Source: Escallonia rubra
Taxonomy: Eukaryota; Streptophyta; Magnoliopsida; Escalloniales; Escalloniaceae
Direction of reading: 5' to 3'
Assembly: GCA_033065855.1 (NCBI GenBank)
Contig: JAVXUO010002860.1
Coordinates: forward strand, 492,631-556,630
Length of the DNA stretch: 64,000 nucleotides
The notes under the pieces were generated by a model. It did not search any database and was not told the origin of the DNA. It worked only from the letters and a program-made list of their open reading frames with translations. Below, piece after piece: positions 1-12,497 of the stretch; the stretch's first letter is position 1, and the number at the start of each line of letters is the position of its first letter. The position numbers were made by a program, and so were the translations under genes.

Positions 1-1020
1 ATTAACAAATAAACCCGGGGAACTGCATAATTAACCAATCATTCGTTCTGCTTATCAACTATGATGAGAGTTACGTACCTGAGGATCAGCTATGACAGGT
101 GTCAATCATTTCCATAGGAAGAATAAAAGAAATCCAATTTGCCTCTTTTTCTCAGACAATGATCTCCTAGCAATCTAAAGAACAGTTCAGGCAACTCTCC
201 TTCATCAACCGTACAGGGGGGCCAGCCAGGTTCTGCCCAGCTGCTTCATGTTTCACCTGATTACCCACAAATGTGAGACACTGAAAACTTTAGATTGACC
301 AAGCATAGATCTGGAGCTTTTGACCCATGAACTGTTGGACAAGTCTTAGAGCGTCGTCTTGCAGCTGACAGCACATACGTGGAACCACCAGACAATTACG
401 CCACTACATGATTTATATTTTGACTGTCTGATGCAGTTCCTGTACAGCCTTTTTGCTGCATTTACACCTCCTAGCTTCACCACTCTTGCATCTCCCCTCG
501 ACATGAACAACCAAATATGTCTTTGAAATAAACACCTAAAGGAATAAAACCAGCCTCTACATATTTCCTTGAATTATCTGTGAACTGTGACGCAGATCTG
601 GCTTGAATAATGTCACTATAAGCGGATTCAGAAGCTAATTTTTTAAATCCGCCAGTGTTCACTCAACATTTCCACAACTATCATAATGAGTTGGTCTAAA
701 TTGTTTACACTAAGAGAGCTTATAGTCGCTGTGAGCCAGACATACCAGAATTTAATACAAGCTTTTTAAATCGGTGTATAGATAAAGAAACCCTTTGAGT
801 TATTTTATGTAAGGTAACGAAACAAACCCTTATTTCTAATAATTCAACTGGTATGATACTCTAGCAATAGTCACCCTTTAACAATATCCACTACGGCCGA
901 TACTTAAAGCTTTGATTAACACTCAACTTCAAGAGGCAAAAGTAAACCTCTGCAGGGCCTCCAAGGACGGTGGGGAACAAGGAGCAAAAGGTGACTTTAG
1001 ATTTGAAGAGGCATGCGAAA
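1..1020. other. 3' flank of mS23, no gene assigned
   Basis: No convincing coding exon was found on either strand. The minus strand has isolated splice-like signals, for example CCTCAG followed by GTACGT near position 80, but stops interrupt the neighbouring sequence and no family is recognisable. It may be 3' untranslated sequence or an alternative 3' end of the mS23 gene, or plain intergenic DNA. Confidence 0.4.
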
Positions 1021-3751
1021 TTACCAAGCACCTCGTCCCCCTCTTGTTCTGTCATGCATCTCAGCTGCCCTCTCCTCTTTCAGCTTCTCCATAATTTTGA
1101 GTACATCGGGATTGAAGAAACGGTCACGGACGAGCTTCCTTTCTTCGGCTTGTATCTCCTTGATAGCACTAGGATATGGGTTTGGAGGAGGCTTCTTCCC
1201 TTGAAGACGTGCTATTTGCCTCAACCGACCATATGCCTTATTTTCTCCTTTTTTCTCCAGCCGGTATTCCATCTATATAAAAAGTGGCTCTTAGTTCCTT
1301 ATTTTTAATGGGGTGTGGGGGAGGGTGGGGGGATCAGTAACAAAGATGTTATGGCACTGAGACACTTCAAAGCTGAATTACTTACATCAGCCATAGCCAT
1401 AGCTTCCTCCTCAGTCACTCCCTGCTCCTTCAAGTCGAGCACCCGACAACCAAATACACGTGCCGGTGGGGGGTCAAAATCGCAAAACCTATAGTAACAT
1501 GATGTATATGTAAAGTTACTGGTCAGGTTGAAGCTTCTTATTACAAAGCAAAAGTAGTCTTCTAGTACATAGATACGAGAGTAGTCTTGTATGAGAACAG
1601 CATGTATCACGTTTAACTGAATCAGCAAACATAACCAAATCAACTTATTCTTCATATAGTAGTATCACTTGATATGTCAATGACATATATCAATCGACTG
1701 TAACTCAATAAGATTCATCACGAACTGTAATTGTTCTTTAACTTACACTTTTAAGGCAAGCCTTGACTTGGAGGTCACAAGTTTGAAAAGCCGAAACAGA
1801 CTCTTCAGAAAGCAAAGGTGAAGGCTGCATACATCTAACGTTCCCCAAACCCGGCCATAACGGGAGCCTCATTCACTTCATTGGCTCTTTTGTTATGCAC
1901 AAGATCAGTATGGATTGGGGTTCTCCTTATTATGACTATATTAATTAATGCATTGTCAAGAATCAAGATTGCATAAGAACGTAATCCCAAAAGTTCACTT
2001 GTAGAACTTGTTTTATCAAGTTGGCTGAAGTGGTGATAATCAGCTGAGCTGATATCAGCTCCTCATGGAGTTACATTATTCAAAGTTCAGAATTACATAA
2101 ACAGTTCATATAGCCTATATATCTCAATCAGCATGTATAGATGCTTTAAATAAGGAGTTCAGCGTTCATTGTTATAATACCAAATAATTAGTACAACTCG
2201 TCTTCATTTCACATCAAGCAATACAATGGCCAAGGAGACAAACAGTAATCTCATAGTATACATAGACTTCTCAAACACTTAAATCTACACATTAAAGTAT
2301 CTATTCATGCCATCTTACATGCGTGTCAAACCACAATCCTGACACGTATACCAACCCATTTCACAAAGAATCATCCAATCCTACACATTTCTTGCACACA
2401 GAGTCAAATTTGTGTTGAGCACAACTAACCAATACTCTCTTTCCCCAGTCTCACAGTTACTTTCAGATTTAAAAGCGCGTCTATTTAGCTTTCTACCTAT
2501 ACACAACAATAACAAGTTTAAAGCAGGGAAAGAACTTGAGGCAGCTTAGCAATTTTAACAAGCATGCATAACCAATAAAAAAAATTGAACTGGTTCCTGG
2601 TAATGGAAGGAAAACATTATTAGAGAGGAATAGCAGTACTTGAAAGCATCCTCATATTTCGAATCTGGATGTTTCTTATAAAACTTCTTAATGTAAACAT
2701 CCTCAGGGAGACTGATCGGCTTAACTTTGCTCTCAGCACGCGGAAAATTCGCAGGTGGTGCCCTGGATGATACAATTCACAAATTTAGAGACAATAATCT
2801 TGCCAAAAACATAGATTAGAAGAATGAAAGGCATTGGCTTATTGTCAAAGTAAACGAGACCAAAACTTTTAAATTAGCAAACCTAAAATCCACTGATGAT
2901 AAGACCCAAATGAATAATTTTGTAATTTGAATGTATAAACAGTAAAACAAAATGGTTTTGACCTAAAATTTACACATCATATGACTAAAGAATTCAACAT
3001 CCATGATTAATAATTGAGAATTCATTATCTCATTTCCCCCTATTGGCAAAAAAAAAAGAGAACAATATACGATGGGTAGCCAAGAAAATGAAAACGGGTG
3101 ATATACTAATCCAAACTAATCAAAAAGTTTAGAACCTTGAAATGGAGCCATTCAACAAATTGAAGAATACAAAAATAATTTGAATTGGACTCATAACAAG
3201 ACCAAAAAGAAGAATATCACACATTATTGCATAGACAATAAAATCGAATGATTTTGAACAACATCCCACACATCATATGACCACGAACATCTAAGAGACA
3301 TCGTTATAAAATAAATTATGAAAGGAAATGAAATTGGGTAACATACTATTTTAAATTGATGGAAAATTTAGTAATTTAATCAAGAAATGAAGCCAATCAA
3401 CATGTTCAAGTGAAGAAGACTAAAAACCTAGATTCGACTCATTAAAAGCCAACAAATAAAACATTATCATTTGATGGCATAGACAGTATAGCTAGTACAA
3501 CGATTTTGCCACACAGAGACATTCGACAGACTTGATTATAGCAAAATTTATGGAAAAAAACATTAAAATAATAATAATAATAATAATAATAAGTCGAATG
3601 CTATTCTAGATTAGTTGAAAAGCCAACTAATTCAATCATGAAAAAGGGTAACATACTGTTCCATGGCTTTGAGCCAAACAGGCTCGGCCATTGCCAACCC
3701 CTTGACAAGCTTCCTCGTTCTTGTCAGCAGATCACCTTTCATAAACGACAT
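1021..3751 (-). CDS. Mitochondrial small ribosomal subunit protein mS23
   Basis: A four-exon gene read on the minus strand: 3751-3657, 2762-2640, 1488-1386 and 1272-1021. The exons sum to 573 nt and 190 residues, with GT-AG introns and consistent phase. The start MSFMKGDLLTRTRKLVKGLA, the central DPPPARVFG motif followed by LKEQG, and the tail IARLQGKKPPPNPYPSAIKE followed by RDRFFNP match my recollection of plant mS23 (MRPS23 family), a component of the mitoribosome small subunit. The protein is basic and has no obvious long cleavable presequence, as is common for this family. The ATG at 3751 gives the family's usual N-terminus. Introns are 1 kb or less; intron 1 holds an (AAT)n microsatellite. 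The gene diverges from the bL32m gene, which is also mitoribosomal. The family call is recognition by eye, without a database search. Confidence 0.88.
3567..3591. repeat. (AAT)n microsatellite in mS23 intron 1
   Basis: About eight uninterrupted AAT units lie in the first intron of the mS23 gene. No function is implied. Confidence 0.9.
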
Positions 3752-4867
3752 CGTTTCACCTGGTTCTGCAAAGGATAAGGAGAAATAAAAAATCCCAGAA
3801 ACCTAAAAGATTTGCTTAATGTTTTCTCAGATAAAATGGAACCTTTCGGTTCTTGAATCTTGAAAAGAGGGCTTCTTTTCGAGTTTTAAGATAAGGGTCT
3901 TTTTCAAAGGAGAAAGAGAAGTGATATTACCAAATTGCGTACAGCTTCTACTAGTTGTTTTATATGCTATACTATTTGTATGTTTATTTGGCACAAGTCT
4001 ATTTTTACTTGGAACTAGTGCTGCAACCCCCCCCCCCCTAACCCCCAACACATAATGAAAGCAAAATGAAGTGAACCTAAACCCTTTCTTCTTCAGCTCC
4101 TAAACCATCAGGTACGCCTCTTCCTTTCCCTCTCTGGCACTGAAACACAATTTTTCCCTCCCTTTCACTTTAATTATGTAAAAACAATCTCTTCAGATTT
4201 CTTCCTTTTCTCCAGTTTCTTTCCTAGGTCAATTTTAATCTGAATCTTACAAATTTGGGAAATATTCATTTTCTGCGCCTTACTTTGAAGGGTACATTTT
4301 ATTCCTGTCATTCATAATATCTGGGTTGAGATGTGTAAGTACTGGGTTCTGAGTTGTACGAGGTAGTCAAGTCCCTTGCACACCTGATGTTTGATAAAAG
4401 GAAAAACTTGTAGCATATAATTTGATGCTTGTTGTATTGATATTACATTGAGGGTATTTACTATTTAGCAAATCAAGTATTGCGTACTTTATCAGTGGGA
4501 AGGTGTTGGGGTTATGTTGGTTGGTGGGGGGTCGGGGGGAGGGGGGGAATAGGAGGTGGAGTTAGGAAGGGTTGATGCTGGGAACATAAAGAACTCACTA
4601 TGAGATACTTATGTTAAGGACTCTGAGTAAGAGTTTATGAGAATCTGAAGAAGTATTAGTGAATGTGCGAAGAGTTTGTTTACGACGGATGAATGACAAT
4701 GAATGAACACTTTTCGATGGCTATGATGATGGAATTGGAAACTATTAAAATTTGGTTTTTCGCCTAATGTTGTGCATATGATTTTATTGCTTAAAGTGCA
4801 GCTATTTAGGTTAGCAGTATCTTCTCTCTCTCTCTCTCTCTGAACAACTTAAAAGTGAGCAGAAACA
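3752..4867. promoter_or_regulatory. Shared upstream region of mS23 and bL32m
   Basis: Start codons of two divergent mitoribosomal genes lie 1,116 bases apart. A telo-box-like taaaccct sits at 4078-4085, inside a pyrimidine-rich stretch typical of plant ribosomal-protein transcript starts. On the plus strand an untranslated first exon seems to end at CAG/GTACGC (4111/4112). A plausible acceptor, ttagcag, ends at 4817, just before a (TC)n tract at about 4830-4850 in the presumed 5' UTR. A poly-C run lies at 4027-4038. The 5' UTR intron and shared promoter are inferred from position and motifs only. Confidence 0.5.
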
Positions 4868-7800
4868 ATGGCGTTGCGGATGGCGATACAAAGAAGTGCC
4901 CAGGGAAACATCGGATGCACATTAGGGCTCAGAAGATGGAATCACGCCATTGCTCAACCAGCACCGTTTGATAGTTCGATGAGTCACATAGCCATAGCGC
5001 CACAACTGGTCTTGCCAGAAATTGATGAAAGATCTGAGGCCAGCAACAGTGCCATTGGTTTTGAATTTCCAAGTTTCCCTTTCGGAGGTGGGTCAATGGA
5101 GCTCATGGCTGTTCCCAAGAAGAAGGTGAGATCTCTTTTCATCCTTTGGCACCGAAGCAGTTTCCTTTTTCTATATTCTTAAGATCATGCCAATTTTTGT
5201 TTGTGGAGTTTGAAGATCTAGGTTTCCATTATTTTTGTTGTATAGTTCTGCTTTTGGGGCTTTCTGGCAGTACAATTACTTCTATTAGTCTGCAATGTGT
5301 TGTTAGGGCCTTCTTTTGGTTCGTAGTCTGCTATGCGAATTGAAATCCTTGTTAAGTTTTTTTGTTGGTTTCACTGTTTGGTTCATTTTGAGCTCGGTTT
5401 AGTTCATCTGCTTCTGATTAATACCTGGTGATGCTTTTTGATAGAACACTTCATTTCCGCAATTCAGTGCACCTCGCTTTTTCTTGCTATAATTCTTGAT
5501 ATCTATTTATGTTTGACCCCGTACAAGTTTGTATATATGTTATGATTGCTGTAAAACTTTTGATGCGTGCTGTTACTGATTCCTTTAGGCTGTTTCAACT
5601 AAGGTGCACCTCGTATTATTTTTGTTGGCCATTAGAGTACTTTTTTCCTTCATCTTTTTACCCCAATGTTTGAAAAGAAAGCTATATCTGTTAAGGTGCC
5701 AACAAGGTGCAATCTGTAAGCATTTCCTTCCCTGCTGATGGGTCAGCCCCTCTGATCCTGTTATTTTGTTGTGTACAACTTTTGCACTTTTCTTGCTCTT
5801 GAAGTGAGAACACCAAGTCATTGCAGTTTTTATCTGTTTTGTTCTAGTTTTCATATGATATCTTTGAACTATCTGGTGTTTTTGATCACTTTACTTTTGG
5901 CCCTCTTAATTTAAGCTCTTTAAATGCGCCCTCTACTGAGCATGGTTTTCACAAGGACCTAGTGGCTTCTGGGGGAAGTATTAATTTCGATGGTTGTAGC
6001 ATTGATGTGTTACAACCACCTAATTGGGTTGTTCAATTTATAAAACTTCCCCGATTGATTACAGCAATCTCATCCAACTCTCACACCATTCTTTTATCCG
6101 ATCCCATCCAAGGGGTTGTGGTGCGTGTCGCTACAACGTTACGACGAATATTTGCTTGGGATTTGGGGGTAAGAGTAAGGCTCCTCTAAAAACTTATTTT
6201 AGTGCAACTTCGACAGTCAACTGTTTCATAGACGATAAATTGAAGCTCCCTCTTATGGAAAATAATAAAAATAAATTGAAAAAGCGTATCCCGGGTGAAT
6301 CTTGGTTTCTTCTCATTTGATTATCCAATTTGCCAATTTATAGTGTAGGAATACAGGTGCAACATATTTGAATGTAGAGACTTTTGATCTTTCTATAGTG
6401 GTATATCGTGACTTTTAGGTTATGCATCCAGTATCTTTTGTATTCTTATCCCAACCCCCAACATTTGTGTACAGTTTTGTATCCCTTTGCTTGTTACATC
6501 TTGTCATTAATACTCATGTTTCAGTTGTTATCAGGATAGATGCTACTGTATGTAATTATCGACTGAAAACTGATTATTCTCTTAGTGATAGGAATCGAAA
6601 CTTCTCCTCCTATATGTTACCTGTTCTTTGTGGTATGATTTAGCTGTAAAAACTTAACGAGGTTTTGTTGATATTGCAGACCACTCCCCACAAAAAAGGC
6701 ATAAGGAATGGACCAAAAGCTCTGAAACCTACTCCAGTGATCATCCGTTGCAAGTAAGGACTTTGTCATAAGTGTTTGCATTAGAGCTTATGCTTTCTAA
6801 GTGAAGATGGCATTTTACAAATCAAAATGGAAATTACTTCACTCGTGGAATGCTGTGGAATTCCTGCTAAAATACATTAGGAACCATTTTAGCTAAGTTC
6901 AAGAAAGTGATGAAGCCTTGGTGGCACAAGTTTTTGATAATATCCTTCAACTTCTACCCTCCTACAGACCTCATTTATAAAGCTTTGTAGTTAGAAACAC
7001 CTATGTTCCTGAGTTCAAACAAGATTTTCATTACAGGCATTTGGAGAAGATTCACATCTTAGAGTTAGAAGAGAAGAATTGGCATGGAGATGATGTTTAA
7101 GTGTCTTTAGTTGCAATTTTGCAAGGGATGGATATTTGGCATGTGTGAGGAGAATCAGGCTCGAGAATCGCAATTTATAGCAAGTGTTGGTTGCCCTTGC
7201 TATCCACTGTTTTTTACTCGTTGAGATGCAGGCAAATATAAGGATATTCTGAGAAGGCACGTGAAAGGGTGTGAATGTGTGATTGGTGGTTCATGCACAA
7301 AGGTGATGATTGAGAATAGATATCACGTGTATTGGTAAATAGTTTTGGAGGATATTGGAGGTATTTGGGTAGATAGATTAAAAGGAGTTTGAAGAGTGAC
7401 AACTTTAGCAAAACAGGTCAATAGTAGGAATTTCCTTCTTATCCAAAAGAAAGGGTGGAGGGGTTGGGGACAGTGACGGAGTCAGAATCAATTCAAGATC
7501 CTGCAATTTGAATAGTAGTTTAAAACTTTCTTTGGAAAAGGCTATATTTTGGGCTAATTGAGGTCCTCCTTTCTTTCAAAGGTGTAGGTGGGAGGTGGAG
7601 TTACGTGAGCCTTCCGAGTGGAAACTGTCTTTCCTTCATAAAATGCTTTTGTCAGGGTTAGTCAAAGCCAGTAAATTCTTTACAAGTGATGCTCTGTTTG
7701 AAGGGAAGAATGAGTGGATTGAGAAATCGGATGGGAGCTTTCGAGGGAGGAATAATTGGAAAATGGGAGGGCTGGAACTTTCTGTGCCAAATCTCAACTT

Positions 7801-8653
7801 GCATGCTTTGAATACTGTTTTTGTGGGCCGAACTGGAGTGTACACTCTTTTTAGAGGAGCTTTGTGAGATGCATAGCTAGTCAGTTTATGCCTTTCGCGT
7901 ACATGAGTTGTAGTTCAATTTCAATTGGCAAAAAAATGGGGTCTCAAAAAATATAGATGTTGAAACATCTAAAACAAGATGGAATGATATCGTAGAACAC
8001 AGTTACTGCCATATGTTCTCCGCTTCCGACCTCTCCCACTCTCTCTATTTCAGTTGGTTTGCCTGAATTTTACTTTTTCCTCTTGAGATAATCGTTTACT
8101 GCCAAAAATAATGACAACCGAAGGTGTTAAGACTTTAGGGAAATCTCCATTCTATCCAGTATATTTATTCTATCCACGGCTGGTGGATAAATGGTATTAG
8201 CTCCAAGTTAGTGAAGCTAGACTTGCACCTGTCTTTTGATGACAATTTCTTGATAACTTTAAATGTTGAGAGAGTGCTGTTTAAATTGTCTGGACGAGTG
8301 GACCAGGACTTGTGAACCAAAATTTGTGAAGATCAACATTACGACATGAGTCATGTTTTCAATCCTGTACTAACAAACTACCTTCTTGCCTGCTCCATTT
8401 TGTTGAAGTTGGAATGTTTTCACCCTTGCTACTCTTCCCCATTTGGCAGTGTTAATCGCACTTCAATTTGCTGCCAACGGCCATATGCCAGTCTTGCATT
8501 TGCATTAGATTTCAGTGTCTGCTCGACACATTTTGGGTTGCAATCTTTACATTAATGCATTCTTGCAGGGTTTGTGGTCGAGTCAAGCTTCCCCATTTCT
8601 TCTGTTGCAGTGGAATTAGGGACACCGATGAACAAAAGGGTCCAACTAATTGA
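4868..8653 (+). CDS. Mitochondrial large ribosomal subunit protein bL32m
   Basis: Three exons, 4868-5125, 6680-6753 and 8569-8653, sum to 417 nt and 138 residues. All junctions are GT-AG and in phase. The first 75 or so residues are a variable, Arg/Ser-containing extension that fits a mitochondrial targeting sequence. The bL32 core follows: MAVPKKK, then TTPHKKGIRNGPKALKP, then PVIIRCKVCGRVKLPHFFCC. Cysteines 110 and 113 form a CxxC and are followed by a Cys123-Cys124 pair, in the place of the zinc ribbon of bL32 proteins. The product would be a structural protein of the mitoribosome large subunit. Introns of 1.55 and 1.8 kb contain no gene I recognise. The gene is head to head with mS23. Mitochondrial rather than plastid targeting is inferred from family resemblance. 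Confidence 0.9.
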
Positions 8654-8770
8654 TATTATTCATTGCTAGGAGAAAGCCTAATATGTAGGTTTGATCATTT
8701 CTTCGCTCAAACCTCTAGAGATTGTTCAAGAGTTCAATATGGGTTACGTGCCTTTCTAATGAATAAATTC

Positions 8771-8812
8771 CTTTTGACATAGTTTTTTTTTGGTACATCT
8801 TTTGACATAGTT
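8771..8812. mobile_element. Micro-insertion: poly-T stub between 14-bp direct repeats
   Basis: A 14-base direct repeat, cttttgacatagtt, occurs at 8771-8784 and 8799-8812. It brackets only tttttttggtacat. Read on the minus strand this is a short stub ending in oligo-A after ACC, flanked by a target-site duplication. That is the pattern of an extremely 5'-truncated LINE or SINE insertion. The interpretation is inferred; the repeat itself is plain in the sequence. Confidence 0.55.
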
Positions 8813-8834
8813 ATCGTTCATTGTAAACCCTTAT

Positions 8835-8990
8835 TTACAAGATCGGAGTTACAGATTCTCCAAGCGCCGCATCTACTTTGGAAACTGCAGGATCACCATA
8901 ACGCTGCAATTTTTGTATCACAATGGCCAGAGCTGAGGCATTACCTTCCCTTAAAAGATCACTGATCTTCGAATAATTATCAACAGATCC
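8835..8990 (-). pseudogene. Unidentified short coding-like fragment
   Basis: The minus strand is open for about 50 codons ending at TAA (8835-8837). The predicted peptide looks protein-like: it contains DNYSKISDLLREGNASALA and ends GDPAVSKVDAALGESVTPIL. I found no start codon and no continuation upstream that keeps frame, and I do not recognise the family. It could be the last exon of a gene, a relic, or a chance open frame. It lies just beyond the 3' end of bL32m. Confidence 0.25.
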
Positions 8991-9060
8991 AGATCACAGA
9001 GACAATCTTCATGTCATATGGGAGAATGAGGCCCGTGCTGCCTCGTTGTACGTAGTACCG

Positions 9061-9125
9061 GAAAAATAGCACATCTTTTGACGTTCAAATACACAGAAAA
9101 ATAGGCATCTTTTGACGCTCAAATA
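9061..9125. repeat. Two imperfect 31-34-bp direct repeats
   Basis: Two adjacent copies of a unit resembling gaaaaatag-cat-cttttgacg-ctcaaata occur at about 9061-9091 and 9096-9125. This is a small local duplication upstream of the GCK gene. Confidence 0.6.
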
Positions 9126-9457
9126 GATAGATTTTTAACTATTAGACGGCGGGTTTACTAAGAGGTGGCACTCCCTTTGTTTTTCATCTCCTATTTCCCA
9201 TCAACATGCAATTGTAAACAATATTTAAATTTTTGTTTTTGTTTTTGTTTTTTCTTTTTTTTTGCCACAGGCCTGACTAGATCTCTGTTGTGCTGAAACC
9301 CTAGGGGTTAAAAAGATTTAAATGAAAAAAATGGTAATGTTTATTGAACAGATTAATACCACATGCATAGTTCGTGGCTTTCATCATCGTATACCTTCGA
9401 TTAAAATCTCACCCCCCACAAAGAGGGTTTAAGGAGAAAAGTTCCACAGGATCAGCC

Positions 9458-9901
9458 ATGGGAAACACACCTCTAAGCCCACCATCGAAACCTAAAGAGA
9501 CCCATAGCACCCCACCCCATGACCAATCACAGAGCGCCCACAAACCTAAAACCCAAGAATCTACAGACCCACAACCAATCGATGAAAAAGAAGAAACCCT
9601 AGAAAATGTATCAAAGGAGATGAATGCAGAGGAAGAAGAGGAAGAGGAGGGGGAATGAGGGTTCTGCTTGTTTATGAAGGGGGGTGGGTGCAAGGACAGG
9701 TTTATCGAGTGGGAGAATTGCGTTATGGAAAGGGAGAAGAACAAGGAGGACGTTGTGGGGATGTGCTCTGAGGTCACTGCGGCCATGTTCAAGTGCATGG
9801 AGGCCCATCAGGACTACTACGGCCTGGTCCTGGAGAAGGAGGAAGAGGTTAACCGGGGATCAGCGGCGGCGGAGGCGGATCCTATGAAGAAGGGGATTTA
9901 G
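9458..9901 (+). pseudogene. GCK-domain protein gene with an in-frame TGA
   Basis: One uninterrupted frame apart from a single TGA runs from the ATG at 9458 to TAG at 9899-9901. The first 66 codons encode a Ser/Pro/Thr-rich then acidic linker ending in a run of Glu. After the TGA (9656-9658), the frame continues GFCLFMKGGGCKDRFIEWEN and later MCSEVTAAMFKCMEAHQDYY, which match the plant GCK domain (PF07802, named for its Gly-Cys-Lys motif; function unknown). Family members usually have Cys directly before GFC, so the TGA looks like a one-base change of TGC. As read, translation from the first ATG would stop at residue 66; an internal ATG at 9674 could start only a damaged domain. It may be a pseudogene, a null allele or a sequencing error. 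Confidence 0.75.
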
Positions 9902-12497
9902 AAGGGTTTAGCGACAAAAGTGGTGGTTTTTCTGCTGTCAGTGTAAGTATTATGTCAGTGAAAGTTTAGGTTATTGATGAGGTATTATGGCATACTATTC
10001 GATGATTATCTTCCTTAATTGGTATTAAGAATGTTGTTGGAGTTCAGTTCATCCTTCTGTCATGGATCTTTTGTTTCATGTCTTATGGATTTTTTTTTCT
10101 TCCGGTTTATCTAATTTAGTGGCACTTAATGAAGTAACGATTGTCTAATATACAGGCCTTTTATATATTGCCACCCAACAAGTAAGGTGCAAAATAGCAT
10201 AAAAGGGTGTGGATATAATCTTTTTTAGGACTTCATAAAAAGATTAAATGGCGTCCAACCCTCTAAGGTTTGTTTGTAAATCATGGTAAGTCGAATCCCG
10301 AGGCTTTGAACTGTGCATTTAATCCCTTATTTTTGCATTGTAGCAATTGGACGCAAAATTTGTCCAAATACAAGGTTTTTAAGATTTTTTTGGGTGCCTT
10401 CAAACATTATATTATATTTATATTATATAAAAGAGGATCAAATTTATGTATGCCCCTTAAATTTTCAATTCTAACCTACTAAATCTCTAATCTCTTTTCC
10501 GTGCCTAATAAGTTCATGTAGTAAAATTTTGTATCCTATAAAACCTTCCGTTCACTTTTTTGGACTAAAGCGTTAAATGAATTTAAAATGGCAAAATGAC
10601 GGTAAATTTAGAGTGACCTCTCTTGAAAAGAAAAAAAAAACACTCTTGTCTCACATGGCCGTTGGTAGTAGAAGTCCCAAAACAGTTCACATATCAAAAA
10701 AGGTCCATCATCAAAGAAGAAGTTCAAGAAGACCGTGGATCATCATCAGAGAAGAAACTTGGGTTTGCGCTTTTTGAAGATGACCAATTGAAGGCGAGAT
10801 CGGAAGAAAAATAGTCATTTCAGGAAGAAACTTGGGTTTGCGCTTTTTTAAGATGACCAATCGAAGGCGAGATCGAGAAGAAAAATAGTCATTTCAGGCA
10901 GAATTTTCAAGCGATTAATGTAAGTGATTTAATCGTTTCATGGGGGTTTTATTTGGGGGTGATACTTAATTTCAATAAGGAAATGCTCACTTCTTGAGTA
11001 TGGGTACAAGTGCTTTCTATTTGTATCTAATTTTAAGGGATTCGACTGGAAAATGTTATGTTTTTTAGTGATTATTGAACTTCTTTTTTTTCATTTTCAG
11101 TGCTACTTTAGGATTATAAAATACTTGAGGTTTATTGGTACTTGCTTTTAGAAAGAAATGGTTGACATATGTTTGTGTGTAACGAATTACCCAATATAAC
11201 ACTTATTTATTTCAAATGTCAGTGTAAGTAATACCTAGACCTTTCTTTTTTGTACACCCCCATTTTCTTCCTACTTTACAATGGAAGTTTATCATGGTGG
11301 TGATCTTGTTACAAAATCAAAACTAGAGCCTCTTCTAGCCAAAGCTACTATTCCGGAATTGGAATAGAAAGAGGCCTTGCCCTTCTTGAGCGGAGGACAT
11401 TGATGGGGATAGATTGCCTGTGTTTGAACTAAATGACACAACCACTACAAAGTTAGGGTATCTATCATGTAGTTGTATTTTTCACTACTTCATACCTGGT
11501 AGAAGTTAGGATGGTGGTTTGGTGTTGATCCTTTTCCAACGTCAAGTTGTAGATACGATAAGTTGTATGTTAGCGAGTTTAATACAGTGATAAAAAGTAC
11601 CTAGAGCATAGAGGGATAAGGGTGTGCGAGTGGTGGTTGCCAGGGGTTGTCACCGGTCTGTGTGTTTGTGTGGGTGTCTTTGCATGAGTGTGATGGGCAG
11701 TGGTGTTTTAGGGGTGGAGTCTGGTTGTGGGACGATGTTTGGATAGGCGGAAAGGGATTAGGGTGGTCATTGGTGGTGGTAGCCGGTGTCTGTGGGTATT
11801 GGAGGCGGCAGCTTGCGTCTAATGATGGTGGCTACGCGTTGGCCACGGTGATAGAACGTTGGCTGCTAAGGAAGAAAAGGAAGACAGAAGGACATTTTTG
11901 ACAAAAATAGTCATGTCAGATAGCCTTTTGATGGCCTTTGACTATTTATAAGTTTTATGTGCCTCCACAGCAACAACACAACAAGGTGCAAAGTGTAATA
12001 ATAAAACTCAAGAGTGTAATTAACTCTTAACAAAAGTCTTCTCCAATGCTAATGTATTCGTCCTTAAATAACTATTCTCTTTAAGTTTACACAGTTTTAA
12101 AAGAACCGTTTTGACTATAACAGATCAGCGTAACGAGCATAAATTTTTTTTGGACAACCATTTCAAGACAGCTAATTTAAGAAGAAAGCGATTATCACGT
12201 TTACATAAACCTTCTCGCAAGGTCTTCGGCTGCCTAAAAATTAGGACTTTGACTAGGAAAAGACAAGGCCCCCGCAAGATTTAAAACGTGCCCAATTCGC
12301 CGTTATCTCTTTTCCAGCAAATCTAGTCTAGTACACTAGGCAAAAATGCGGCGGTAAACTCCTATTCAATTGAGTCAAAGTCAAACTTCTCGTATTTCCG
12401 GACGTCGGCACCGGTGAACCAACAGTCACCAACTTACCCTTCCCCCCGTCATCATAAAGTTGGCGATTTTTTTTTTTTAAAATAGAAAAAGAGAACT
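9902..12497. other. Intergenic region between GCK and CGS genes
   Basis: AT-rich sequence with no gene I can support. It contains the tandem duplication at 10751-10897, and a GT-rich stretch at about 11600-11900 that is open in several frames but resembles no protein. The last few hundred bases before 12498 should hold the promoter and 5' UTR of the CGS gene; no clear TATA element was identified. Confidence 0.6.
10751..10897. repeat. 73-bp tandem duplication
   Basis: Copies at 10751-10823 and 10824-10897 both begin gaagaaacttgggtttgcgc and end gtcatttcag, with a few substitutions and one-base indels between them. They lie in intergenic DNA. A shorter related segment, aaaaatagtcatgtcag, appears again near 11905. 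Confidence 0.8.

Noticed and set aside
5962-6320. Open frames in bL32m intron 1
   Set aside because: Two overlapping frames with no recognisable domain and no splice connection to the gene.
7595-7867. 90-codon open frame in bL32m intron 2
   Set aside because: No family resemblance; the opposite strand is open as well, and it lies within a well-defined intron.
9656-9658. Selenocysteine reading of the in-frame TGA in the GCK gene
   Set aside because: Land plants lack selenocysteine insertion machinery; a TGC to TGA change is simpler.
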